A DNA stretch of 64,000 bases from Rhodocyclaceae bacterium (lineage in GTDB: Bacteria; Pseudomonadota; Gammaproteobacteria; Burkholderiales; Rhodocyclaceae), in NCBI GenBank assembly GCA_006218025.1, contig VBWA01000006.1:121664-185663 (forward strand), read 5' to 3'. Below, piece after piece: positions 17,780-27,064 of this stretch (within the stretch, counting starts at the first letter, position 1; every line of letters starts with the position of its first letter). The notes beneath the pieces were generated by a model. That model had not been told where the DNA came from. It worked only from the letters and a program-made list of their open reading frames with translations, and did no database searches. The position numbers and the translations under genes were made by a program.

Positions 17780-19147
17780 TTACTTCTTTGCCGGAGCCGG
17801 TGCTGCTGGAGCGGCCGCCGGGGCGGGCGCAGGGGCAGGAGCCGCCGCAGCCGCGGCAGCAGGTGCCGCTGCCGGAGCCGCAGCGGCAGGTGCGCCAGCC
17901 GCAGGCGCGGGAGTCGGCGCCGGCGCTACGGCGGCAGGCGCGGTGGCCGCCGCATACTCGTCCAGCGTCATCGACTTGCCGCTCTTGAGAATGGCAATCG
18001 GCGTGATCTTGCCTTCCTTCAGGGTGAAGATCGTCATCTCGGCGTCCTTGCGGTCGCCCTTTTCGTCGAACTGGATGTTGCCGCTGGCACCGCTGTAGTC
18101 GCTGGCAGCGAGCGCTGCCAGGTACTTCGCCGGATCAGGCGAGTCGGCCTTCTTCATCGCGGCGATCAGCAGCTTGGCGGCGTCGTAGGTGAAGGGCGAG
18201 TAGAGAATCGGATCGACCTTGTACTTGGCCTTGTAGGCGTCGAGGAACTTTTTGCCCGAGGCCTGGACCGGTATGCCGGCCTGCGAGCAGAGCAGCCCTT
18301 CGGCAGCGGGGCCGGCGAGTTCGGCCATCTTGTCGGTGCAGGCGCCATCGCCGAAGGCGAACACGGAGGTCATCTTCAGTTCGCGTGCCTGCTTGAGCAG
18401 CGGGCCGCCGGTAGCATCCATGCCGCCGTAGAACACCGCATCGGGCTTCTTGCCCTTGATCTTGGTCAGCACGGCTTTCCAGTCGACGGTCTTGTCGGTG
18501 CCTTTCTCGCGCGGCAGAACCCTGACACCGGCGGCCTTGAGCGTTTTCTCGACTTCGTTGGCAAGGCCTTCGCCGTAGGCAGTGGCGTCATCGATCACGG
18601 CTACGGTCTTGGGCTTGTTCTGGCCGGCGAGGTAGTTGGCAATGGCCGGACCCTGCTGGTCGTCACGGCCGACGACGCGGAACACGCCCTTGAAACCCTG
18701 CTCGGTCAGCGCCGGATTGGTGGCGGAGCCGGAGATCATCGGGATGCCGGCGGTGTTGTAGATGGCCGAGGCGGGAATCGTGGTGCCGGAATTCAGGTGA
18801 CCGACGATGCCGGCGACCTTTGCATCTACCAGCTTCTGCGCCACGGTGTTGCCGACCTTCGGGTCGGACTGGTCGTCTTCCGACATCAGTTCGAATTTGA
18901 TCTTCTTGCCGCCGAGGCTTACGCCGCTGGCATTGGCTTCGTCGATCGCGAGGCGGGCGCCGTTCTCGTTGTCCTTGCCCAGGTGCGCGATGCCGCCCGT
19001 GAGCGGAGCAACGCTGCCGATCTTGACCACCATCGGCGGAGGCGGTGCCTGAACGGGCGGCGGGGGCGGGGGTTCTTCCTTGCCGCAACCCATCATGGCA
19101 ACGGCGGCAATTACGGATAGCGAGAGGGTTTTGTTGGGCACGTTCAT
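17780..19147 (-). CDS. livK: branched-chain amino acid ABC transporter substrate-binding protein with Ala/Pro-rich tail
   Basis: 455 aa. Type I periplasmic binding fold (VVKIGSVAPLTGG; LGKDNENGARLAIDEAN; YGEGLANEVEK; YDAAKLLIAAMKKA). N-terminus is a signal sequence ending in a cysteine (AVAMMGC), consistent with a lipoprotein although the lipobox is atypical. Two unusual low-complexity parts: a polyproline stretch right after the cysteine, and a C-terminal tail of roughly 55 residues made almost only of Ala and Pro ending in KK. The tail may span peptidoglycan or arise from GC-rich slippage (inference). First gene of the liv cluster. Confidence 0.92.
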   Translation of the reverse strand: MNVPNKTLSLSVIAAVAMMGCGKEEPPPPPPVQAPPPPMVVKIGSVAPLTGGIAHLGKDNENGARLAIDEANASGVSLGGKKIKFELMSEDDQSDPKVGNTVAQKLVDAKVAGIVGHLNSGTTIPASAIYNTAGIPMISGSATNPALTEQGFKGVFRVVGRDDQQGPAIANYLAGQNKPKTVAVIDDATAYGEGLANEVEKTLKAAGVRVLPREKGTDKTVDWKAVLTKIKGKKPDAVFYGGMDATGGPLLKQARELKMTSVFAFGDGACTDKMAELAGPAAEGLLCSQAGIPVQASGKKFLDAYKAKYKVDPILYSPFTYDAAKLLIAAMKKADSPDPAKYLAALAASDYSGASGNIQFDEKGDRKDAEMTIFTLKEGKITPIAILKSGKSMTLDEYAAATAPAAVAPAPTPAPAAGAPAAAAPAAAPAAAAAAAPAPAPAPAAAPAAPAPAKK

Positions 19148-19315
19148 GGCAATGCTCCGTTCAGGTCGGGGAATGGATTCATGGTTCGTCGAATGACAAA
19201 TCAGCCGGGAGGATTCTTGCCTGCTGCCATGGACTTGTCAATGCTGCCGGGCCGTTGCCCTGAGGCAGCATCCCGATGGGGGATACGGTCCCCCATCCCA
19301 ATGGACAGGGGACAT

Positions 19316-19352
19316 AAAAAAGCCAGTCCCACCTGAGGTGGGGCTGGCTTTT
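19316..19352 (-). terminator. strong terminator downstream of the cytochrome c gene
   Basis: AAAAGCCAGCCCCACCT, short loop, AGGTGGGACTGGCTTTTTT on the minus strand. An A-run on the other side makes it potentially bidirectional. The rest of the 224-bp gap (19148-19371) holds a second small hairpin (GGGGGATACGGTCCCCC at 19277-19293) and no gene. Confidence 0.85.
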
Positions 19353-19371
19353 CTTGAGGGTGCGTCCGAGC

Positions 19372-19680
19372 TTACTTGGCGCCGGCAAGAATCCACTTGA
19401 CCAGCGTAGCCGCATCCGCGTCCTTCACTGCGGCATTCGGCGGCATCGGGATCGGACCCCAGACGCCCTTGCCGCCGGCCTTGACCTTGGCGACCAGCAT
19501 TGCCTCATCGGCGGCCTTGTACTTCTTGGCGACTTCCTGATAGGCGGGACCGACCAGTTTCTTGTCGACAGCATGGCAAGCCATGCAACCGCTCTTGGTG
19601 GCGAGGTCCTTGTTGGCGAAAGCCGGGGCCGAAGCCATTACGCCGGCAACAACCAGCGCGGAGATCAATACCGATTTCAT
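19372..19680 (-). CDS. small periplasmic class I cytochrome c (c551/c8-like)
   Basis: 102 aa. Signal peptide cleaved after AFA, one haem motif CMACH, axial methionine probably in PIPMPPN, and the C-terminal LVKWILAGAK helix usual for cytochrome c551/c552. Soluble electron carrier between membrane complexes and terminal reductases. Stands alone with its own terminator; ribosome site AAGGAAAA before ATG. Confidence 0.92.
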   Translation of the reverse strand: MKSVLISALVVAGVMASAPAFANKDLATKSGCMACHAVDKKLVGPAYQEVAKKYKAADEAMLVAKVKAGGKGVWGPIPMPPNAAVKDADAATLVKWILAGAK

Positions 19681-19775
19681 GTTTTTTCCTTGTGGTGTGA
19701 ATAAGTTTTATGAAAGTGCCGGGCAAAACTTTGGGAATCCTACCGGATTCGGGGCCTGCTGAAAATTGTTTTGAA

Positions 19776-21764
19776 TCAATTAAACAGACTCTTCAAATCC
19801 GCCGTCGCTTCTAAACAAGTAACGCCCCGGCACACCCAGGCGTTGACATGATCGCTTTCCGGCTTGGCGAGGACTGCGGGCAGGCCCGCAATTCCGTTGG
19901 GCAGTCCCAGCACCATCCGGCGCGGATCGGCGCCCAGCCTGCGTCGCCACTCCGCCATTTCGCCATCGGGTCCGCGCAGGATGATGATGTCCGGCGGAGT
20001 AAGCGCTTCTTCAAGGGCGCGCAGGAGGCTGCCGAAACCGGACGGCGCCTGGCTGATCTGGGGCCAGAACAGCCGCAGGGTCTTTTCGGCGGCGGTCAGG
20101 TAACGGGGCTCGCCGAGCAGATGGCCCAAACGCTGCATCGCGAATGCGGCGATGCCATTGCCGGCAGGAGTGGCATTGTCGTGACCGGACTTGGGGCGAT
20201 GGATCAAGACCTCATGGTCGTCAGCCGTGAAGAAGAAACCGCCTGCTTCGCGGTCTTCGAAACGGGTCAGCAGCGTATCGGCAAGCTCGACGGCAAAATC
20301 CAGGTCGTCGCGACGGAACTCGGCTTGCATCAGCTCCAGCAGGGCGGCCAGCAGAAAGGCGTGATCGTCGAGATAGGCGTCGAGGTGGGCGCGGCCGTCC
20401 TTGGCCGTCGCCAGCAAGCGCTTGTCCTGCCACAGCGTGCGGCGTACGAAATCCATTGCACGCTGTGCCGAAACCAGCCACTCACCTCGGCCGAAGACGC
20501 GCGCCGCATGGGCCATACCTTCTATCATCAGCGCGTTCCAGCTAGTCAGTATCTTGTCGTCGCGGCCGGGCCGGATGCGTTGTTCGCGTGCAGCAAAAAG
20601 CTTTTGGCGCGCTACGGCGAGTACCGGGATTTCTGCGTCGCCCAGATCGCCGGCAATTCGTGCGTGCCAATGGCGATTCTCGAAATTCGGCGGGCCGTCG
20701 AAGCCCCAGCGCCGTAGCGCCAGCGCCGACTCTTGCGGGGTGAGCAGAGCCTCCACTTCGCTGCGGTCCCAGACGTAGTACTTGCCTTCTTCGCCTTCCG
20801 AGTCGGCGTCGAGCGACGAATAGTAGCCGCCTTCGGCAGACTGCATCTCACGCATCACCCACGTCACGGTTTCTTCGGTGACACGGGCGTAGAGCGGATC
20901 GCCGGTTTGCGCCCAGGCATCGGCACAGAGCCAGACGAGCGGGCCGTTGTCATAGAGCATTTTCTCGAAATGCGGAATCTCCCAGCGCTCATCGACGCTG
21001 TAGCGGCTGAAGCCGCCGCCGATCTGGTCGTAGATGCCGCCCTCGCTCATGCGCCTCAGCGTGGTCAGCGCCATCTGACGCAGGTCGGGATCCGGGCGAC
21101 GCAACAGAAACGCCAGATCGGTCGGATGCGGGAACTTCGGCGCGGTGCCGAAGCCGCCGTGGCGGCGGTCGAAACTGCGGGCCAGCGATTCCGCCGCCGC
21201 TGCCAGAGGGCGTGCGTCGAACGCGGTGGTCGCTGCTGCCCCGGTCGGCACCGTGCTCGCCAAGGCCCGGCGCAGTTCGGCGTTCTGCGTTTCGATGTCC
21301 CCGCGACGATTGCGGAAGGCTTCGGTGACGCGCTCGCAGAGGTCGGCAAAACCGGGCAGGCCGTAGCGCGGCTCTTTCGGGAAATAGGTGCCGCCGAAAA
21401 AGGGCGTGCCATCCGGGGCGAGGAACATGGTCAGCGGCCAGCCACCGCTGCGCTGGGTCAGCATCTGGTGCGCGGTCTGGTAGATCTGGTCGAGGTCGGG
21501 GCGCTCCTCGCGGTCGACCTTGATGTTCACGAAGAGGCGATTCATCACCTCCGCCACTTCGGCATCTTCGAAGGACTCGTGCGCCATCACGTGACACCAG
21601 TGACAGGCGGAATAGCCTATCGAAAGCAGGATCGGCCGGTCTTCCTGGCGCGCAAGAGCGAGCGACGCCTCGTTCCACGGTTGCCAATGAACAGGGTTGT
21701 CGGCGTGCTGGAGCAGGTAAGGCGAGGTTTCGGCAGAAAGCCGGTTGGCGAGTTCTGATGACAT
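19776..21764 (-). CDS. DUF255 thioredoxin-fold / glycosidase-like protein (YyaL, spermatogenesis-associated protein 20 family)
   Basis: 662 aa. N-terminal thioredoxin-like domain with [17 protein letters not shown] and a CHWC motif in [15 protein letters not shown]; the rest is a six-hairpin-type region containing [19 protein letters not shown] and [13 protein letters not shown]. Function not established in bacteria. Residues near 344-351 (ESALALRR) are encoded by a repeat copy in antisense orientation. Confidence 0.9.
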   Translation of the reverse strand: MSSELANRLSAETSPYLLQHADNPVHWQPWNEASLALARQEDRPILLSIGYSACHWCHVMAHESFEDAEVAEVMNRLFVNIKVDREERPDLDQIYQTAHQMLTQRSGGWPLTMFLAPDGTPFFGGTYFPKEPRYGLPGFADLCERVTEAFRNRRGDIETQNAELRRALASTVPTGAAATTAFDARPLAAAAESLARSFDRRHGGFGTAPKFPHPTDLAFLLRRPDPDLRQMALTTLRRMSEGGIYDQIGGGFSRYSVDERWEIPHFEKMLYDNGPLVWLCADAWAQTGDPLYARVTEETVTWVMREMQSAEGGYYSSLDADSEGEEGKYYVWDRSEVEALLTPQESALALRRWGFDGPPNFENRHWHARIAGDLGDAEIPVLAVARQKLFAAREQRIRPGRDDKILTSWNALMIEGMAHAARVFGRGEWLVSAQRAMDFVRRTLWQDKRLLATAKDGRAHLDAYLDDHAFLLAALLELMQAEFRRDDLDFAVELADTLLTRFEDREAGGFFFTADDHEVLIHRPKSGHDNATPAGNGIAAFAMQRLGHLLGEPRYLTAAEKTLRLFWPQISQAPSGFGSLLRALEEALTPPDIIILRGPDGEMAEWRRRLGADPRRMVLGLPNGIAGLPAVLAKPESDHVNAWVCRGVTCLEATADLKSLFN
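20710..20734 (+). repeat. SADF repeat, copy 5 (antisense inside the DUF255 gene)
   Basis: CGCCGT, variable AGCG, CCAGCGCCGACTCTT; one mismatch in the T-run. Confidence 0.65.
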
Positions 21765-21846
21765 GGCGGGCCCGGGATCGAGACCGTACTATACCCGAGA
21801 AAAATAGTCGGATATAGGTCCAAAACTTCTGCGCCGGGGCGGCCGC

Positions 21847-22239
21847 TCAGACGCCCATTTTTTCGAAAATCTTGTCCAGCTTTTCCTGCAGCGTGGCCGC
21901 CGTGAAGGGTTTGACAATGTAGTTCGATGCCCCTGCCTGTATGGCCGCGGTGATGTTCTCTTTCTTCGCTTCGGGCGTGATCATCAGAAACGGCAGGGTC
22001 TTCAACCGGGCGTCGGCGCGTACATTCTGCAGCAGCGTGAGCCCGTCCATATTGGGCATGTTCCAGTCGGAAACGACGAACTCGAAACCGCCTTCGCGCA
22101 GTTTGGTCAGCGCGACGGCGCCGTCTTCGGCTTCTTCGACGTTGGTGAAACCGAGTTCTTTCAGGAGGTTACGCACGATGCGACGCATGGTCGAAAAGTC
22201 GTCGACCACCAGGAACTTGAGAGAGGTGCGATCGGGCAT
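21847..22239 (-). CDS. cheY: chemotaxis response regulator CheY
   Basis: 130 aa single receiver domain, closely following enterobacterial CheY through [20 protein letters not shown]. Acidic pocket DD, phosphoacceptor Asp in VSDWNMP, Thr in [11 protein letters not shown], and Lys in [10 protein letters not shown]. Start MPDRTS chosen; ATGs at 22260 and 22269 are possible. No other chemotaxis gene lies in the window, so it acts in trans with a main che cluster or is a remnant of one. Confidence 0.93.
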   Translation of the reverse strand: MPDRTSLKFLVVDDFSTMRRIVRNLLKELGFTNVEEAEDGAVALTKLREGGFEFVVSDWNMPNMDGLTLLQNVRADARLKTLPFLMITPEAKKENITAAIQAGASNYIVKPFTAATLQEKLDKIFEKMGV

Positions 22240-22319
22240 GGGTTCGGTCGGCGTTGCCATAGCCGGCACTATGCCTGAGGCACCCGCGGACCAAAACCGG
22301 GAATACGGGCCGGAACTGC

Positions 22320-22847
22320 CTAGCTATCTCCGAGCAAGCTCCGCCACCAGCGCTTCCGGTTTTCGGGTGCCGGGCGATCCGCAAGTATTTCATCGGGCTC
22401 CACGCGGCTCATGATCCAGCCCGGCCCCGGCGGGTTTTTCGAGGAACCGCAGGAAGATCCGAGATTGTTCGGGTCAAAGATCTTGATCAGACGGGGGTTC
22501 TCGAGATCGTCGGCATAGACGATGCCGCAGTAGGATTCATGGTGGTCGGCCCTCAGCAGGGCGTCGATGCGCTCGATGAAGGCGCTGACGGTGGCGGCAT
22601 CGGCCGCTTTTGAAATAGTCGGCGCTGGCGCGCTCTGCGTACCTGGGATTCCGCTTTGCGGGCAGGTGCTTTGCATGCCGGGACTACCGCCTCGCGGGCC
22701 GGCAACACCCACCGCCTGCAGGTACCAACCCGCGGCGGGATCGATACGCAGCCAGAGCGCCGTCAGTTGATCCCAGCCCATTACTGACCAGACGCGGCCG
22801 CGGTACAGGCGCTGGAATTCTGTCGTTGGGCTGTTTTCGGTCGTCAC
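22320..22847 (-). CDS. hypothetical protein carrying a repeat-derived insert
   Basis: 175 aa, family not recognised; no signal peptide or membrane segment. The N-terminal [15 protein letters not shown] block and central [13 protein letters not shown] and [11 protein letters not shown] blocks look like a soluble domain. Residues about 49-77 are Gly/Pro/Ser-rich and encoded entirely by a compound repeat (22617-22703), kept in frame. The GTG start lies in the arm of a hairpin (22845-22869). It could be the ninth gene of the upstream sulfur operon (41-bp gap). Confidence 0.7.
   Translation of the reverse strand: MTTENSPTTEFQRLYRGRVWSVMGWDQLTALWLRIDPAAGWYLQAVGVAGPRGGSPGMQSTCPQSGIPGTQSAPAPTISKAADAATVSAFIERIDALLRADHHESYCGIVYADDLENPRLIKIFDPNNLGSSCGSSKNPPGPGWIMSRVEPDEILADRPAPENRKRWWRSLLGDS
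22617..22703 (-). repeat. compound repeat: SADF half-site plus two 27-nt hairpins (inside 22320-22847)
   Basis: Begins (plus strand) AGTCGGCGCTGG then GCGCTCTGCGT, then two hairpins of identical geometry. At 22641-22667 stems are ACCTG/CAGGT and CCGC/GCGG; at 22677-22703 stems are GCCGG/CCGGC and CCGC/GCGG. The same half-site and hairpin recur at 37631-37683. Confidence 0.7.
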
Positions 22848-22869
22848 GCCGGCTATTTTAGCCGACGTG
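22845..22869 (-). promoter_or_regulatory. hairpin across the GTG start of the hypothetical gene
   Basis: Minus strand CACGTCGGCT, loop AAAAT, AGCCGGCGTG, one mismatch in ten pairs. The last three bases are the GTG start codon. It could be a weak terminator for the sulfur operon or a translational lock on this gene. Confidence 0.4.
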
Positions 22870-22888
22870 CTGACCGTGACTACGGTGT

Positions 22889-23311
22889 TCAGAAGCTCAG
22901 GGATTTCACATTGGCCTGCAGCACATACGCCGCTACATCGGCCGGCTTGGCGACGCCGATACCTTCAATCAGGTCGGCCGCCTTCAAGTCGCTGTTGGGC
23001 AGGAACAGGGCGCAGACTTCGACCTTCGCACCGGCTTTAATGAGGCCTTGCAGCATTTCCTTGGGTGACTTGTTGCTGGGCTTGAGCGCGGCAGACTCCT
23101 TGTCCTTGACGGCCAGTTGCCCGCCGTCGCTGCAAAGCAGAACGCGCACTGAGGCCTTTTGCGCCAGCGCCTGGCTGGCCAGGACCATGGCGACCCCTTG
23201 GGTTTGGGTAACGCCCGAGTTGATGCCGACAAATACTTCAGCCGGGCTTTGGGCATGAACGGGCAGTGCGCAGGCAAAACCCAGCGCGAGGGCGATGGAC
23301 AGCTTTCTCAT
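22889..23311 (-). CDS. secreted DsrE-like protein
   Basis: 140 aa. Signal peptide ending PVHA, then a DsrE/DsrF-type core: VGINSGVTQTQGVAMVLASQAL, VRVLLCSDGGQLA with a cysteine, SPKEMLQGLIKAGAKVEVCALFLPNS with a second cysteine. DsrE-family proteins relay sulfur as persulfide; periplasmic members are poorly studied. Last clear gene of the OTR/YeeE/rhodanese operon, 69 bp after the rhodanese gene, which supports a sulfur-handling role. Confidence 0.8.
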   Translation of the reverse strand: MRKLSIALALGFACALPVHAQSPAEVFVGINSGVTQTQGVAMVLASQALAQKASVRVLLCSDGGQLAVKDKESAALKPSNKSPKEMLQGLIKAGAKVEVCALFLPNSDLKAADLIEGIGVAKPADVAAYVLQANVKSLSF

Positions 23312-23380
23312 TTTTCGTGTTCTCCAATGTTTGATGCGTTGGACCGGGCGGCGCGGAGTCACCCGGTCTTCAAGGACTGA

Positions 23381-24541
23381 CTACTTCTTCGCCACCATGC
23401 TGTAGGAGCCGTCCGCATTGAACTTGATGTCGGCGTCGATGAAGGAGGCCTGGACCTTGCCGCCGAGCAGCTTCACCGTATCGTAGGCCTCGCCAGAACG
23501 GGCGCCGGTGCCGCAGACGAAGACCACCGGCTTGTCGGTCGGCAGGGAAGCGATTTTCTTCTCCAGTTCGTTCATCGGAATGTTGACCGATCCTTTGATC
23601 GTGCCGGAGGCGACTTCCTTCGGATCGCGCACATCGACCAGCATGATCGAGCCGGGGTTGGCCTTCCACACGGCCTGGAAGGAGTCGACCGTGACCGATC
23701 CCTTCTCCTTGCCCGGCACCAGCGCCGCCGAACTGGCAGCCGGGCTGGCGGCTGCGCCAGCGGGGGCGCCTGCCGCCGCTGGTGCGCCATGCATCTTTTC
23801 CCACTCCGGATGGCCCGGCGGATAGGTCATGATGTTCGTGTAGCCGAGCTTCTTCGCCTTTTCCGCCGAGTTGTCGGACAGCACGCACTCAAGGCCGCCG
23901 CAGTAGTAAATCAGCAGCGTGGCCTTGTCGGCGGGAAGCTTGTCGACGTGCTTGTCGAACTCGGAGTCGGAGATGTTGAGCGCGGTCGGGATCATGCCCT
24001 TGTCGGCCACACGCTTGGGTCGCGCGTCGATCAGGACATAGGGCGCCTTGTCGTCCATCAGTTTCTTGATGTAGGCCGCGGATACCGACATCTGGGCACC
24101 CTTGGCCTTCCATTCCGGCGAACCGGCCGGGTAGACCTTGATGTTGGTGTAGCCGAGCTTTTCGGCCTTGAACGCCGAGTTGTGGCTCAGCATGCATTCC
24201 AGTCCGCCGCAGTAGAACAGCAGCAGCGTCGCCTTGTCGGCCGGCAGCTTGTCGACCAGTTTGTCGAACTGGCTGTCGGGAATGTTGATCGCGCCGGGAA
24301 TGTGGCCGGGATCATACTGGCGCGCGGCCGGGCGCGAGTCGATGATCATCACGCCCTTCTTTGGCGGAATGCTGACGTTCTGGCGCACGAAGTCGAAATC
24401 GACCAGCGCCTTGTTGTACCAGCCGTCCTTCGGCTGGATCGCTGCTGCATCGGCTGCAAAGGCCGTCACAGGAAAGACCATCGGCGCCGCGGCAAGGCTG
24501 GCGAGGATGGCGAGGTAAAGGGAAAGTTGCCTGGCTCTCAT
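23381..24541 (-). CDS. periplasmic triple-rhodanese protein
   Basis: 386 aa. Signal peptide to about residue 29, then three rhodanese domains: about 48-148 (Cys111 in FYCGGLEC), 152-252 (Cys214 in YYCGGLEC), an Ala/Pro linker 253-275, and 282-372 (Cys343 in FVCGTGARS). Domains 1 and 2 are strikingly alike (DKLPADKATLL and NSAxKAxKLGYTNI in both), so one is a recent internal duplication; domain 3 differs. Expected to transfer or accept sulfane sulfur in the periplasm. 9 bp after the YeeE gene, so co-expressed. Confidence 0.9.
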   Translation of the reverse strand: MRARQLSLYLAILASLAAAPMVFPVTAFAADAAAIQPKDGWYNKALVDFDFVRQNVSIPPKKGVMIIDSRPAARQYDPGHIPGAINIPDSQFDKLVDKLPADKATLLLFYCGGLECMLSHNSAFKAEKLGYTNIKVYPAGSPEWKAKGAQMSVSAAYIKKLMDDKAPYVLIDARPKRVADKGMIPTALNISDSEFDKHVDKLPADKATLLIYYCGGLECVLSDNSAEKAKKLGYTNIMTYPPGHPEWEKMHGAPAAAGAPAGAAASPAASSAALVPGKEKGSVTVDSFQAVWKANPGSIMLVDVRDPKEVASGTIKGSVNIPMNELEKKIASLPTDKPVVFVCGTGARSGEAYDTVKLLGGKVQASFIDADIKFNADGSYSMVAKK

Positions 24542-24550
24542 GATGATCTC

Positions 24551-25795
24551 CTAGAGAAGTGTGAATTTTTCGGTGGATTCGTTGTAGCGCACCAGCGCGT
24601 ACCAGAGCAGCAGCAGACCGCCGCCGATCAGCAGCGTCCAAGCCCAGCTGCCGAGCATTTCTGGAAGGTAGGCCTGGAAGCCGACCCGGGTCATCTCGAA
24701 GCTCTCGACATTGGTTTCGTCGATCGCGGTCAGGTTGAGTTTCCTGAACACGGCGCTGGCGATCGAGCCCATCCAGGAAAAGAAGAACATCGTCACCCAC
24801 AGCTTGAGGTGTCCCTCGCCCATGCGCCACAGCGAGCCCGAAGCGCAGCCGCCGGCAAAGACCATGCCGATGCCGAAGATCAGGCCGCCGACCAGCGAGC
24901 CGATCCAGAACGTGGCGGGGATGGCGAGGTAGGGGTCGATCACCTTCTTCTGGAACAGCAGCGCGGCGATCGGCATGCCGATCGCGAGGGCCAGGATCAC
25001 GGCTTTGGTCATGTCGCCTTCGGCAGTCATGAAGGGTTCGCGGAAGGCACGCGCGAAGCACAGGCGCGAGCGGTGCATGATGAAACCGATGGCGAAGCCG
25101 GCGAGGACGATCACCGCGCGCGCCACCAGCTTTTCATCGCTCGATCCGTACCATTGCGTGGCCCAGATCAGCACTCCGACAACGACGGCAAGACCGAGCA
25201 GCGGGTAGTTGCGCGTGACACCCTCGGGAATGTCGAGTGCGGGTGGCGCCCGCATGCCCCACTCGATGTGGTCGAGAGTCCATAACAGCAGCTTGAGGCC
25301 GATTGCAGCGCCCGCCAGCAGGCCGAGCCACATCGCCCAACCGGCAGGGGAGGAATGCAGCACCGGGTTGAAGAAGCCGCCCGTGGTGCAGCCGCCGGCG
25401 AGCGCGGCGCCGATGCCGAGCAGGCTGCCGCCCATGGCGGCCCAGAGGTATTCGAGGGGTGGCGGACGATTGGGGCTGAATTGTCGCGACAGCAGCGCTG
25501 CGCTGAACGCGCCGACCACCAGCATGATGTTCATCAGCGACATACGGTGCATCAGGAAGCTGTCCGTTTGCTGGGGAATCCCGAGCACGGGGCCGAGCCC
25601 GATCAGGTTGTTGAACCAGTCGCCCCAGAACTTCACGCCGCCGAACACGCCCCAGACCAGGCCGGAGAGCATCAGGCCGATGATGACCAGCACCAGCAAC
25701 ATGGCGCCGACGAAGGGCGACCATTCCTCGACGAAGATCGTCTGGTAGTCGGTCTTGAAGCCGGCGCGCCAGCCGGAGTCGCTATCGCTGCTCAT
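24551..25795 (-). CDS. YeeE/YedE family transporter (full length; thiosulfate/sulfur uptake type)
   Basis: 414 aa, about 9-11 membrane segments. Two family cysteine motifs, AGGCTTGGFFNP and AGGCASGSLWRMGEGH, plus the conserved SRLCFARAFREPF. These correspond to the cysteines that relay thiosulfate in TsuA (family knowledge). Start MSSDSDSGW is set by AAAGGAA upstream. Lies between two half-size YeeE genes and the rhodanese gene. Confidence 0.9.
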   Translation of the reverse strand: MSSDSDSGWRAGFKTDYQTIFVEEWSPFVGAMLLVLVIIGLMLSGLVWGVFGGVKFWGDWFNNLIGLGPVLGIPQQTDSFLMHRMSLMNIMLVVGAFSAALLSRQFSPNRPPPLEYLWAAMGGSLLGIGAALAGGCTTGGFFNPVLHSSPAGWAMWLGLLAGAAIGLKLLLWTLDHIEWGMRAPPALDIPEGVTRNYPLLGLAVVVGVLIWATQWYGSSDEKLVARAVIVLAGFAIGFIMHRSRLCFARAFREPFMTAEGDMTKAVILALAIGMPIAALLFQKKVIDPYLAIPATFWIGSLVGGLIFGIGMVFAGGCASGSLWRMGEGHLKLWVTMFFFSWMGSIASAVFRKLNLTAIDETNVESFEMTRVGFQAYLPEMLGSWAWTLLIGGGLLLLWYALVRYNESTEKFTLL

Positions 25796-25829
25796 CGCGG
25801 TGTTCCTTTCCATCCTGCGCGACAAACAT

Positions 25830-26432
25830 CTACCGGGCACCCTCCACGGCTTGCTGCGCGGTGACCGTACCGGTGCCGCGGCGCTCGAACCATGAACCGA
25901 AATAGAACACGGCAACCAGCGCAAGCCCGAGAATGCCCAGCATGACGGGTTCCGGTATTGCATAAGCGTCGGTAAATGTGTCGCCTTCCGCGATCAGCCA
26001 GGCGGCCTTCAGGGACTTCAGCGCTGCCCCGTAAAAAGCCGCAAACCCTATCGTGCCGAGCAGCACGCCGACGACGAACATCATGGCGTCGAGGCGACCG
26101 GAGAACAGGCCGGCGACCGAAGTGCCCGGGCAGTAGCCACCCACCGCGAACCCGGCGCCGACCAGCGCGCCGCCCACGGCCGCTCCCGCGATCGCCGCCT
26201 GCGGCACCGCGATCGAGTCGGGCTTCAGCAGCCCCCCGAGCCTCATCAGCCACAGGCCGACCGCCGCCACCACAATGGCGGTGAACATGACCTTGAATAC
26301 CGCCCAGTCGGTGAGCTTGAACTGGGCGCTGAGTTTGACCGGGCTGCCGAATCCGGCATTCTCCAGCACGTAGCCGAACAGAACGCCGCAGAGCAGGCCC
26401 GAAACCATGCCATTATCATTGAGCGGGAACAT
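25830..26432 (-). CDS. half-size YeeE/YedE family membrane protein (second half)
   Basis: 200 aa, about 4-5 membrane helices. Cysteine motif in FAVGGYCPGTSVAGLFSG. Its start lies 1 bp after the stop of the preceding half-size gene (26434-26964), so the two probably form a heterodimeric transporter equivalent to one full-length YeeE. Confidence 0.87.
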   Translation of the reverse strand: MFPLNDNGMVSGLLCGVLFGYVLENAGFGSPVKLSAQFKLTDWAVFKVMFTAIVVAAVGLWLMRLGGLLKPDSIAVPQAAIAGAAVGGALVGAGFAVGGYCPGTSVAGLFSGRLDAMMFVVGVLLGTIGFAAFYGAALKSLKAAWLIAEGDTFTDAYAIPEPVMLGILGLALVAVFYFGSWFERRGTGTVTAQQAVEGAR

Positions 26433-26433
26433 G

Positions 26434-26964
26434 TCAGACTCCTTTGACCAGGCGGCTGACGATCAAGCCGGTGGCGAAAAACAGGGCCAGGAAGACGAAA
26501 GCCGCAACGCCGAGTGCCGCCGCGCCCGACAGCCCCATGCTGCTGGTGCAGCCTCCCGCGATGCGGGCGCCGAAGCCGGAGAGAAAGCCGCCGGCCAGGG
26601 TAGTGATCAGGCGCTTCGGGGTACCGACGCTGCACGAGCCGTCCAGCTGCACGCGAAACCGACCCGCCATGAAAGCCGCCGCCAGTGCGCCGATGGCGAC
26701 GCCGACGATTTCCCAGCTCAACCATGAGCCCAGCGGGCTGCCGTCAGACACCATCGGCCCGAGGTAGCCGTTCGATTTGATGGCCTCCGGCGCAACCTGC
26801 AGGCCCACGCCGGCGACCAGGTCGGTAGCCGCTCCACTGGCCCCCAGACCGTGACCGGACAAAACGAAGGTCAGCAACAGAACCAGGCCGAGCGCGATAC
26901 CCGCAACCAGGGGTGGCCAGAAGGGTCTGATTTCCGGATTGGTTTGCTTGTCTGATGTGCTCAT
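26434..26964 (-). CDS. half-size YeeE/YedE family membrane protein (first half)
   Basis: 176 aa, one N-terminal helix (PPLVAGIALGLVLLLTFVLS) and three further helices. Family motif RIAGGCTSSMGLSG, and LDGSCSVGTPKRL carries another cysteine. Paired with the next gene; transports a sulfur oxyanion or persulfide-type substrate by analogy. The 100-bp gap upstream (26965-27064) shows no further gene. Confidence 0.87.
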   Translation of the reverse strand: MSTSDKQTNPEIRPFWPPLVAGIALGLVLLLTFVLSGHGLGASGAATDLVAGVGLQVAPEAIKSNGYLGPMVSDGSPLGSWLSWEIVGVAIGALAAAFMAGRFRVQLDGSCSVGTPKRLITTLAGGFLSGFGARIAGGCTSSMGLSGAAALGVAAFVFLALFFATGLIVSRLVKGV

Positions 26965-27064
26965 GATGTTTACCTTTCGATGGCCGGATCGCTGTAGTTG
27001 CCAATTTTGGCGCGGGCAACCGGCGCGTCGCCCCGGGAGGCGGCCGCCTTCCGCTGTGCCCTTG

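Noticed and set aside
22239..22269. Longer CheY start at 22269 or 22260
   Set aside because: Adds residues absent from the family and has no better ribosome site than the ATG at 22239, though it cannot be fully excluded.
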